Source of the DNA: Longilinea sp035560795
GTDB lineage: Bacteria; Chloroflexota; Anaerolineae; Anaerolineales; Anaerolineaceae
Reading direction: 5' to 3'
Assembly (NCBI GenBank): GCA_035560795.1
Contig: DATMYV010000038.1
Location: forward strand, 45,262 to 109,261
Length of the DNA stretch: 64,000 nucleotides
The notes beneath the pieces were generated by a model. The model was given only the letters and a program-made list of their open reading frames with translations, was not told the origin of the DNA and searched no databases. The position numbers and the translations under genes are program-made. Below, piece after piece: positions 42,640 through 50,435 of the stretch. Position 1 is the first letter of the stretch. The number at the start of each line of letters is the position of its first letter.

Positions 42640-44877
42640 ATGTTACCAGAACCAAAAGTTTTTACGACCTTAGTTGGAGGCCGTCCTGTTACGTTTGAAA
42701 CCGGTAAATTAGCCGGACAAGCAGGCGGCTCGGTCACCATCCGTTTGGGTGATTCAATCGTTTTTGCTGCAGCCACCATGAGCAACCAACCTCGCCTGGG
42801 CGGCGATTTCTTCCCGCTCACGGTGGAATATGAAGAACGCATGTATGCCGGCGGAAGAATCCCGGGTTCGTTCTTCCGGCGTGAAGGCCGTCCTTCGGAA
42901 GATGCCATCCTGGTGGCGCGCCTCACCGACCGGCCGCTTCGTCCGCTGTTCAACCAGGCTATGCGCAATGAAGTCCAGGTTGTCATGTTCTCCCTGTCAG
43001 CAGATACAGAAAATCCACTGGATATCCTGGCGATCAACGCTGCCTCGGCGGCCATAATGATTTCTGATATCCCCTGGGGCGGACCGGTCGGGGCGGTTCG
43101 TGTCGCGCGGCTGGACGGCAACTTTATTGCCAACCCGACCTACGATCAGATGGAGAAATCCGATCTTGACTTACGCCTGGCCGGAACCCGCGATGCCATA
43201 TTAATGGTCGAATGCGGCGCCAAGATCATCGATGAAGACACCATGGTAAACGCGCTCATGTTCGGCCATCAGGCCTTACAGCCGATGATCGATTTACAAT
43301 TGAAAATGGCCGCCGAAATTGGCAAGCCCAAGCGCGAAGTTGAAATCTTCTCTATCGATCCAGAGCTGGTCGAGCAGGTAGTCAAACGCTCCGAATCTGA
43401 TTTGAACGCCGTAATGGATTCCCACCACGGCAAGCATGAGCTTGACGATGCCCTCAATGAACTTGGCGACAAAATTGTCAAAGAATTTGCCGGCGAAGGC
43501 GATACGGTTGATGCGGCCAAAGTCGAGCCCACCAGGCAAGCTTATCACGAGGCATACCGCTGTGTTGTGCGATCCCGCATTATTGACCGCCATATCCGGC
43601 CAGATGGCCGTGATCTGACCGAAATCCGCCCGATCTGGTGCGAAGTCGGCGTCAGCCCGCGCGCCCATGGTTCCGGGCTCTTCACCCGCGGCGAAACCCA
43701 GGCATTGACGCTAGCCACGCTCGGCACGCCCAAGGAAGCACAGGAAATCGACACGCTTTCTCCGACCGATTCCAAGCGCTACATGCATCATTACAATTTC
43801 CCGCCCTATTCGACCGGCGAAGTCAAGATGCTGCGCGGCCAATCCCGCCGCGAAATTGGACATGGCGCATTGGCTGAACGAGCCCTGGTGCCAGTTCTTC
43901 CCAGTGAAGAAGAATTTCCTTATACCCTGCGCCTGGTTTCCGAAATCCTATCATCCAACGGGTCATCTTCGATGGCCTCGGTGTGCGGCTCAACCCTGGC
44001 GTTGATGGATACTGGCGTCCCGATCAAGGCGCCCGTTGCTGGCATTGCCATGGGTCTTGTGAAGGAAGGCGAAAAATACGTCATCCTCACCGATATTCAA
44101 GGTGCTGAGGATCACGACGGCGATATGGACTTTAAAGTTGCCGGTACGGCCGATGGCATCACTGCACTGCAAATGGATATCAAGGTCGGCGGTATCTCCG
44201 CCAATGTGATGAGCGAAGCTTTGGCCCAGGCTCACAAAGCCCGCCTGGAAATCCTCGGAAAGATGCTGGCTGTGATCCCTGCGCCGCGTGCTGACCTCAA
44301 ACCGCACGCCCCGCGCATCACCATCATCAAAGTGCCCGTTGATAAGATTGGCGCCATTATCGGCCCTGGCGGCAAGATGATCCGCGCCCTCCAGGAAGAA
44401 ACCGATACCAAGATCGACATCCAGGATGACGGCTCTGTGTTTATCGCTGCGACCAATGGCGAAAACTCGGCACGCGCGCGCGAACGCATTGAAGCACTCA
44501 CCGAAACCCCGCAGGTCGGCCGCATCTACACGGGCAAAGTGGTTCGCATCACCGATTTCGGTGCGTTCATTGAAATCCTGCCGGGTATGGACGGCATGGT
44601 CCATATCAGCCAACTGGACAGCGAACGGGTTAACAAGGTGGAAGATGTCGTCCAAATGGGCGATGAGGTGACTGTGATGGTAACCGGCATCGATGATGCT
44701 GGCAAAATCCGTCTCTCCCGCCAGGCCGTTCTGGAAGGCTGGACTGCGGAAGAAGCGCAGAACCACGATCGGCCCCGTTCCGGCCCTCGCCCCGGCGGCG
44801 ATCGCGACCGCGGCGGACGCCCTGGCGGCGACCGTGGCAATCGCGGCGGCGGCGACCGTTTTGGCGGAAGACGCTAA
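42640..44877 (+). CDS. pnp: Polyribonucleotide nucleotidyltransferase (PNPase)
   Basis: 745 residues. Two RNase PH-like domains (FAAATMSNQPRLGGDFFPLTVEYEER region and the second half with RGETQALTLATLG and FPPYSTGE), a KH domain with GAIIGPGGKMIRALQEET, and an S1 domain with GKVVRITDFGAFIEILPGMDGMVHIS. It degrades RNA 3' to 5' using phosphate and can also add tails. The C-terminal 40 residues are a Gly/Arg/Asp-rich tail (GGDRDRGGRPGGDRG repeats) not present in the E. coli protein. AGGGA precedes the ATG. Together with RNase Y it can form the core of RNA decay here. Confidence 0.97.
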   Translation: MLPEPKVFTTLVGGRPVTFETGKLAGQAGGSVTIRLGDSIVFAAATMSNQPRLGGDFFPLTVEYEERMYAGGRIPGSFFRREGRPSEDAILVARLTDRPLRPLFNQAMRNEVQVVMFSLSADTENPLDILAINAASAAIMISDIPWGGPVGAVRVARLDGNFIANPTYDQMEKSDLDLRLAGTRDAILMVECGAKIIDEDTMVNALMFGHQALQPMIDLQLKMAAEIGKPKREVEIFSIDPELVEQVVKRSESDLNAVMDSHHGKHELDDALNELGDKIVKEFAGEGDTVDAAKVEPTRQAYHEAYRCVVRSRIIDRHIRPDGRDLTEIRPIWCEVGVSPRAHGSGLFTRGETQALTLATLGTPKEAQEIDTLSPTDSKRYMHHYNFPPYSTGEVKMLRGQSRREIGHGALAERALVPVLPSEEEFPYTLRLVSEILSSNGSSSMASVCGSTLALMDTGVPIKAPVAGIAMGLVKEGEKYVILTDIQGAEDHDGDMDFKVAGTADGITALQMDIKVGGISANVMSEALAQAHKARLEILGKMLAVIPAPRADLKPHAPRITIIKVPVDKIGAIIGPGGKMIRALQEETDTKIDIQDDGSVFIAATNGENSARARERIEALTETPQVGRIYTGKVVRITDFGAFIEILPGMDGMVHISQLDSERVNKVEDVVQMGDEVTVMVTGIDDAGKIRLSRQAVLEGWTAEEAQNHDRPRSGPRPGGDRDRGGRPGGDRGNRGGGDRFGGRR

Positions 44878-44887
44878 GAAACTCTAC

Positions 44888-44920
44888 AGAGGTTGGAGAT
44901 AATACTCCAACCTCTTTTTA
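44888..44920 (+). terminator. Terminator after pnp
   Basis: AGAGGTTGGAG (44888-44898) pairs with CTCCAACCTCT (44905-44915), six-base loop and a T-run. Confidence 0.93.
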
Positions 44921-44939
44921 TTTACAATCGTAAAATGAC

Positions 44940-46502
44940 CTATCCCTGTGTTGGCAGATACGGCATGGCTGGCCCGGAAATTTCCAGCCGTTCTGCCAGG
45001 GCAGCTCGCATGGCTGTGCGGTCATCCCAGGAATATTCCTGCGTACCAAAACACATCGACTGTTCGTGGCCTTTGCCGCAAGTAATCACCAGATCGCCAC
45101 GGTTTGCCAGGCGGACAGCAGTACGAATCGCTTCGCCGCGGTCGGCGATGCAATAGAAGGTTCTTCCCTCAATTGCTCCCTGCGATGCTGCTGCATCACC
45201 CATTTCAGCCAGGATGCTTTCCAATGATTCGGTGCGCGGATCTTCCGCGGTCAGAATGGTGATATCGGCTTTTTGCGCTGAAACCTCCGCCATCATTCTG
45301 CGTTTCTCCCGGTCGCGCAGACCGGCCGAACCGAATACAGCGATTACCCGGTTATGGGTCAGCTCGCGCGCGGTATCCAGGGCCTGGATCAACGCGTTCG
45401 GCGTATGAGCAAAATCAACAATGGCTGAAAAATCCTGCCCCATATCGATTGCTTCCATCCGTCCGGGTAAACCCGGCAGAGATGCAATACCCCTCGCGGC
45501 GGTCGCTGGATCAACGCCAAGGCCGAAAATCACTGCAGATAATGCCGCCAGGCAGTTTGAAACGTTAAAATTTCCAATCAGGCGGCAGGTAACCGGTACT
45601 CGAATACCTTTACCGATAGCGGTGAATTCCAACCCGTTTTGTGTGTGGCGGATATCTTCAGGGTATAGATCTGCGCCAGGCATCAGACTGTAGCTGCTTT
45701 TACGGGGCATCTCCAGACTGTTCAAATATTCAAAGGAACGATCATCGCGGTTCAACACGCCCAAACCGATTTTTCCGGCTGGTTTCCCGATAGTTTCGCC
45801 AAGCATTTCAAATAAACGGCCTTTGGCAGCCAGGTAATGATCATAATTACCGTGGTAATCCAGGTGTTCATGGGTTACGTTGGTAATAACCGCGATGTCA
45901 TATTCACACGCGGTTACCCGGTGTTGGCTTAACCCATGCGAGGTCGTTTCAAGAACGACATGCGTCAAACCAGCATCGACCATCCGGCGCAAGTAGCCCT
46001 GCACCTCCGGCGCTTCCGGAGTGGTTACGTGAAAGCCTGTGTCCAACTCCAGATCGCCGATAACGGCATTTACCGTTGAGATGAGGCCCACCCGAATGCC
46101 TGCAGTCAATAAAATCCGGTAGATGAGGTTGCTGGTGGTGGTTTTTCCATCTGTCCCCGTCACGCCAATTACCGTCAATTTTCGCCCAGGGAAATCCTGG
46201 ATCGCTGCGGAGAGATAAGCCAAGGCTGAACGGGTGTCTTTGACCTGAATATAGGGTACTTTACATTGTACATCTGGCAACATTCCCAGGATGGCAACAG
46301 CACCTTTTTCTATGGCCGAGTCAATATAACGATGCCCATCCGAGGTGCCGCCAACCAGCGCGACAAATAAATTCCCGGGTTCGACCGAACGCGAATCATA
46401 GGCGATACCATTAATCGTGATATCCCGGGAAATCTGACCTGAGAAAACCCGGATCGGTGTCAGTTCGAGAAGGTCGAGTAGATGGAACAAACGTTTCTCC
46501 AT
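44940..46502 (-). CDS. murE: UDP-N-acetylmuramoyl-tripeptide synthetase MurE
   Basis: 520 residues. Mur ligase family: GVTGTDGKTTT with the P-loop Gly113-Thr121, the central ATPase domain with HVVLETTSHGLSQHR and NVTHEHLDYH, and the C-terminal domain with GSAGLRDREKRRMMAE. The residue loop that selects the third amino acid is EDPR (420-423), where DNPR marks meso-diaminopimelate enzymes; the Arg is kept. It adds the third amino acid of the peptidoglycan stem in the cytoplasm. It lies alone after the Fo genes, with no other mur gene in the window; it converges on pnp. Confidence 0.92.
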   Translation of the reverse strand: MEKRLFHLLDLLELTPIRVFSGQISRDITINGIAYDSRSVEPGNLFVALVGGTSDGHRYIDSAIEKGAVAILGMLPDVQCKVPYIQVKDTRSALAYLSAAIQDFPGRKLTVIGVTGTDGKTTTSNLIYRILLTAGIRVGLISTVNAVIGDLELDTGFHVTTPEAPEVQGYLRRMVDAGLTHVVLETTSHGLSQHRVTACEYDIAVITNVTHEHLDYHGNYDHYLAAKGRLFEMLGETIGKPAGKIGLGVLNRDDRSFEYLNSLEMPRKSSYSLMPGADLYPEDIRHTQNGLEFTAIGKGIRVPVTCRLIGNFNVSNCLAALSAVIFGLGVDPATAARGIASLPGLPGRMEAIDMGQDFSAIVDFAHTPNALIQALDTARELTHNRVIAVFGSAGLRDREKRRMMAEVSAQKADITILTAEDPRTESLESILAEMGDAAASQGAIEGRTFYCIADRGEAIRTAVRLANRGDLVITCGKGHEQSMCFGTQEYSWDDRTAMRAALAERLEISGPAMPYLPTQG

Positions 46503-46604
46503 TAATCAAGCGCCTCCCGCTTCATCAAAGACCTCAATAAATTAAAGATTTGGGCAGATGCATTTGCACCAACCCAAACCCTATGTCCTTGCATCCAGGA
46601 GGAT

Positions 46605-47345
46605 TTAGTGCAGGCTCTGGCTAAGTTCCTGCAACTGTCCGGCAACAGAACTATCTACAACCTGATCACCCACGCGAAGAACCAGCCCGCCTAAAATTGC
46701 TGGGTCGACACGGAAGGTTACTGTGCTACTGGTTCCGCCCACCTTTGATAGCACATCGCGTTTTACGATTTCCTGCTCATCGGCTGTCAATGGTAGCGCT
46801 GAGGTTACTTCAGCCGCCCCGCCGCTCGCTTCTATGTCCTTCAGTAAGACCAGTTTGCCGCTTTTGATGCCGGAGAAGAATTCCTGCAGCAGCGACCGCT
46901 GGCGTTGTTCATCCAGTGATTCCCCGATCAGTTTCTGCGCGGCAGCGATCGAAAGCGCCGCCACTTGTCCGCGCAATTCACCCAATATGCGGGTGCGCTC
47001 CTGTTGGAAATCGGCCAAAGCGCTCTCGCGCGTTTTGGCTGCATCTGCTTCAGCTGCCGCATGTACCTCACGCGCAGCAATTTCAGCGCGGCCAGTGGCT
47101 TCCCGTACGATCTCAGCCGACTTCATTTGAGCATCGGCCAGGATTTTGCTGGCTTCCCGTTCGGCGTTTGCACGCGCCTCGGAGGCTACCCGGGCATCTT
47201 CCAGCCCCTGAGCGATCGTCTTCCGCCGTTTCTCAAGCAAGCCAAGAACAGGCACGTACACCCAGGCGCGCAATACCACAAAAATGATCGCGAAGCTCAG
47301 CGTCCAAACGATCAAAAAACCAAGGTTAATACCTAATTTATCCAA
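46605..47345 (-). CDS. atpF: ATP synthase b subunit fused to the delta C-terminal domain
   Basis: 246 residues, against about 160 for a normal b subunit. Residues 1-160 are a typical b: membrane helix (about 8-28), a long Ala/Glu/Arg coiled coil and AAAQKLIGESLDE...EFFSGI. Residues 178-246 match the C-terminal domain of subunit delta/OSCP (VTSALPLTADE, VTFRVDPAILGGLVLRVGD, SVAGQLQELSQSL). The N-terminal helical domain of delta is missing, and no separate delta gene follows. b and delta form the peripheral stalk, so the fusion joins two neighbours. The next gene is murE, not the F1 genes. Confidence 0.92.
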   Translation of the reverse strand: MDKLGINLGFLIVWTLSFAIIFVVLRAWVYVPVLGLLEKRRKTIAQGLEDARVASEARANAEREASKILADAQMKSAEIVREATGRAEIAAREVHAAAEADAAKTRESALADFQQERTRILGELRGQVAALSIAAAQKLIGESLDEQRQRSLLQEFFSGIKSGKLVLLKDIEASGGAAEVTSALPLTADEQEIVKRDVLSKVGGTSSTVTFRVDPAILGGLVLRVGDQVVDSSVAGQLQELSQSLH

Positions 47346-47373
47346 GGTAAACTCCTTCTTTTTGAACGCCGCG

Positions 47374-47610
47374 CTAGAGTACGAAAAGCATCAGGAAGGC
47401 AACCACCAGACAATAAATGGCGATTGCTTCTGAGAACGCGATACCCAGAATCATGTTGGTCAACAGGTTGCCATAGGCATCCGGATTGCGAGCCATGCCG
47501 TTCAATGCGCCTTGCACACTCAAGCCAATGCCAATACCGGCACCGAGAGCGCCGATCATGGAAAGGCCAGCACCAATGAATTTTGCAGCCAGGACAATAT
47601 CGCCAGTCAT
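47374..47610 (-). CDS. atpE: ATP synthase c subunit
   Basis: 78 residues, two membrane helices joined by the polar RNP loop. The first helix carries the GxGxGxG pattern (ALGAGIGIGLS), and the second the ion-carrying Glu61 in IAFSEAIAIY. The residues that mark sodium binding (Gln in helix 1, Ser/Thr after the Glu) are absent, so protons are the likely ion. It lies between atpB and the b-delta fusion, with the order a-c-b typical of Fo. Confidence 0.95.
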   Translation of the reverse strand: MTGDIVLAAKFIGAGLSMIGALGAGIGIGLSVQGALNGMARNPDAYGNLLTNMILGIAFSEAIAIYCLVVAFLMLFVL

Positions 47611-47686
47611 CGTAATTCTTGCCTCCTGTATGAGTTTGGTCAGAAGCTAGTTTCGTTTCCGTTCAGGGCTATCAGTTAATCAAAGA

Positions 47687-48658
47687 TCAATGCTCTGCAG
47701 CGTGTTCTTCGCCGCCGTGGCCGCGTGTGGCCATCGACATAAACACCATGGTCAACATGCCAAACACGAATGCCTGGATCAAGCCAATAAAGACTTCGAA
47801 AAGCATGACAAAGCTTGGCATAAACACCGGCAGCATGACGCCGATGAGAGCCAACAAAACGACCCCTGCAAACATATTTCCGAACAACCGGAAAGTAAAT
47901 GAGAGGATTTTCGCAAATTCAGAGATCGTCTCGAGCAAGCCAACCAGGAAATCCATCGCGCCAAAAAACGGCTTCGTAAAAAGGTTACGGGTGTTGAAAA
48001 ATTTGCTGAAATAACCCAGACCTTGGGCCTGAAGGCCGATTACCTGGGTCATAATGACGGAAATTAATGCCAGTGACAGGGTGAAATTCAAATCCGTTGC
48101 CTGCGCGCGGAAAAATGGCGTCACAACGTAAGCGCCTTCCTGCGGCAACACCGTCGCAACCCCGCTGAAAAGTTCCTTGATGGCATAACCTTTTTCACTG
48201 TGGTGCAGTAACCCAACGGTTTCAAAACCGGGCAGCAGTTTGACAATATTGGCTACTAACACAACGATCATAATCGTGGCAAACCAGGGAAAAACTTTCT
48301 TTGCCCATTTGGCGCCGGTGGTGTTCTCTGTCAGGTTATACATGACTTCGATCAGCATTTCGACCGCTCCGGCAATCCCAGCAGGAACCAGGTCGCCTTT
48401 GCCGATGGCCCGCTTGACCGCATAAGCGATCAAGATGATGACCAGCATTGACACGAGCATCGATGTGAATGTATTGACGAGATAAATTGGTCCGATTCCC
48501 GGGATGGTAAATAGAGGCGTTTCACTAAGCTTTTCAGCCGCAACCTGAATGTGTGGCTGAACGGGAGGAAAGAATTTTACGCCTATGATTCCGAGAATGA
48601 TAAACAATAGAACGAACCAACGGTGGACGCCCCAACGCCATTTACGCGTCTTTTCCAA
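47687..48658 (-). CDS. atpB: ATP synthase a subunit
   Basis: 323 residues, somewhat longer than the E. coli protein. The chosen start is the TTG at 48658, preceded at six bases by AGGAGG; the frame is open to 48727, but this would overlap the upstream gene by 86 bases. The conserved Arg region FTFRLFGNMFAGVVLL is present, together with about six membrane helices and a C-terminal helix IGLIQAFVFGMLTMVFMSMA. It forms the proton half channels against the c ring. It overlaps the end of the upstream small gene by 17 bases. Confidence 0.92.
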   Translation of the reverse strand: MEKTRKWRWGVHRWFVLLFIILGIIGVKFFPPVQPHIQVAAEKLSETPLFTIPGIGPIYLVNTFTSMLVSMLVIILIAYAVKRAIGKGDLVPAGIAGAVEMLIEVMYNLTENTTGAKWAKKVFPWFATIMIVVLVANIVKLLPGFETVGLLHHSEKGYAIKELFSGVATVLPQEGAYVVTPFFRAQATDLNFTLSLALISVIMTQVIGLQAQGLGYFSKFFNTRNLFTKPFFGAMDFLVGLLETISEFAKILSFTFRLFGNMFAGVVLLALIGVMLPVFMPSFVMLFEVFIGLIQAFVFGMLTMVFMSMATRGHGGEEHAAEH

Positions 48659-48947
48659 GGTCAGCCTCCTGCGAGTTTTTTGGTCGAGCAGGTCCTGTTT
48701 TGATTTTTGCGATTGCCGAACGAACAATTACTAGCATGAGCAGCAGCGATACTGGAATGCTGACGATCAACAACCCAATTGTAAAGGCTGGTTTGCTATT
48801 AAAATGCGCATCCAACCACAATCCGCCGAACACCGCTGCTAAAACAATTACCAGGGTCAGGCAGCCAATTTGCCCTACCACCGCTGCAATGGTCAGGTTG
48901 ATAAATCGTTGTTTTGAGTCGGGTTGGTTAGGCATCCTTGACTGCAT
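48642..48947 (-). CDS. AtpZ/AtpI-family ATP synthase accessory protein
   Basis: 101 residues with two membrane helices (about 24-48 and 55-76). The position immediately before atpB and the pattern GGLWLDAHFNSKPAFTIG match the AtpZ/AtpI group, which assists c-ring assembly and magnesium uptake. ATG at 48947 sits eight bases after a TATAAT and lacks a Shine-Dalgarno site, so a leaderless start is probable; a second ATG at 48935 is possible but has AAGG directly against it. Confidence 0.8.
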   Translation of the reverse strand: MQSRMPNQPDSKQRFINLTIAAVVGQIGCLTLVIVLAAVFGGLWLDAHFNSKPAFTIGLLIVSIPVSLLLMLVIVRSAIAKIKTGPARPKNSQEADLGKDA

Positions 48948-48955
48948 GCGAGGTG

Positions 48956-48986
48956 ATTATATCATACCGATTCAATTTGCCGTCAA
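48956..48986 (-). promoter_or_regulatory. Promoter of the Fo gene cluster
   Basis: On the minus strand TTGACG (48986-48981), a 19-base spacer and TATAAT (48961-48956). The -35 overlaps the stop codon of nuoN. The ATG at 48947 is eight bases after the -10, giving a transcript with almost no leader. The 19-base spacer is longer than ideal. Confidence 0.55.
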
Positions 48987-50434
48987 TTAAAAAGGCTTAA
49001 GGATTGTGCGGCTTGCTGTGACCAACCAAAGAACGGAGCAAATACGACCCCTAATACCAGGATCCCAACCAATCCTATCACCAACGCGACCTGCCAGGAT
49101 GGTGAAACCCAGTAGGGCGCCCCGCCTTCTCCCTGATATATCACGCGCAAAACCGTCAGGTAGTAGTATAAGGCGATCATCGAGTTTATAATGCCGACGA
49201 TAGCCAACCAGACCTGGCCTGATTCAATGGCCGAGCCGAACACCAGCAGTTTGCCAAAGAATCCAGCAAACGGCGGGATGCCACCCAGGGAAAGCAACGC
49301 TGCCAGCATCAATAATGCCAGCATTGGATTGCGCCGGCTGAGGCCGGAAAACGCTTTGATCTCGGAAGATTCGACCGCATCTTCAATGACGTTGACCACC
49401 CCAAAAGCGACAAGATTGGTAAAGAGGTAGCCGAGAAGATAATAAACCGACCCGGAGATGCCAAGCTCGGTGCCGCTGGCCACGCCGATCAGGATATAGC
49501 CAGCTTGGGCGATGGAAGAGTATGCCAGCATTCGCTTGATATTCTTTTGAGCCAGCGCCAGCAGGTTGCCAAGGAACATGCTGGCAGTTGCCATGATGGC
49601 GACCAGCAAGATCCAAACATCCGTCTGGCCGGGAAAAACCGCCAACAAAACGCGCATCAAAACGGCAAAACCAGCGGCTTTTGAAGCAGTGGAAAGGTAC
49701 CCGGCAACCGGTGTCGGCGCACCCTGGTAAACATCCGGCGCCCAAAAGTGGAACGGTACCCCGGAAATCTTGAAGGCGAATCCGACCACCACCAATAAAA
49801 TGGACATGCCAATCAGAACCGGAGAAATCTGACCGTTCGCAAAAATCTCGCCCATTGCATAAATCTGCGTCGTCCCGCAAAAACCATAAAGCAGACTGAA
49901 GCCGTACAGGCTGATGGCTGAGGTCATGGCGCCAAACAATAAGTACTTGATGCCGGCTTCGACAGAATTTTGGTCGCGGATGATAAATCCGGCCAATACG
50001 TACAACGGGATGGATGTCGTCTCGATGGCCAGAAATAGCATGATCAAATCTGCTGAAGAGGCCATCAGACTCATTCCAAGCGTACTGACCAATAAAAGGG
50101 TGTAGAACTCGCCCTTGTTGCACAACCCTTCATTATCAACTGCAAAAAGAGCAGTGATCGTTGCACCAAATAGGAAGATCAAGCGGAAAACAAATCCGGT
50201 ATCATCCAACCGCAGCATGCCGCCAAAAATGAGAAGCGGATCAGGTCCCGGGCGGGCGAATGCCACTGCCAGGCCAGCGATTACAGCCAGACCGCCTGCG
50301 GTGATCCAACCCAGGTATCGGCAGCGTCGATCCTGCCAGACCAGATCCAATACCAGCGTGATGGCTGCCAGTACAATCAAACCGATTTCCGGTAGGATGG
50401 CCAGATACATTGAAGGATCGAATTGCGCGCTCAT
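48983..50434 (-). CDS. nuoN: NADH-quinone oxidoreductase subunit N
   Basis: 483 residues from the ATG at 50434 with GGAGG eight bases upstream; the start is one base after the upstream stop codon TAG. About 14 membrane helices. The antiporter-type helix SGVPFHFWAPDVYQGAPTPVAGYLSTASKAAGF with the conserved Lys is present, along with LAYSSIAQAGYIL. NuoN is the membrane-arm subunit nearest the quinone end among the antiporter-like ones. It is the last gene of the nuo run and abuts the atp promoter. Confidence 0.95.
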   Translation of the reverse strand: MSAQFDPSMYLAILPEIGLIVLAAITLVLDLVWQDRRCRYLGWITAGGLAVIAGLAVAFARPGPDPLLIFGGMLRLDDTGFVFRLIFLFGATITALFAVDNEGLCNKGEFYTLLLVSTLGMSLMASSADLIMLFLAIETTSIPLYVLAGFIIRDQNSVEAGIKYLLFGAMTSAISLYGFSLLYGFCGTTQIYAMGEIFANGQISPVLIGMSILLVVVGFAFKISGVPFHFWAPDVYQGAPTPVAGYLSTASKAAGFAVLMRVLLAVFPGQTDVWILLVAIMATASMFLGNLLALAQKNIKRMLAYSSIAQAGYILIGVASGTELGISGSVYYLLGYLFTNLVAFGVVNVIEDAVESSEIKAFSGLSRRNPMLALLMLAALLSLGGIPPFAGFFGKLLVFGSAIESGQVWLAIVGIINSMIALYYYLTVLRVIYQGEGGAPYWVSPSWQVALVIGLVGILVLGVVFAPFFGWSQQAAQSLSLFN

Positions 50435-50435
50435 C

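Noticed and set aside
46547..46578. Terminator between the b-delta fusion and murE
   Set aside because: Only six base pairs with an 18-base loop and no T-run; murE may be read from the Fo transcript.
47374..47610. Sodium-coupled c ring
   Set aside because: The Gln in helix 1 and the Ser/Thr after the key Glu that mark sodium binding are missing (Ile and Ala are found).
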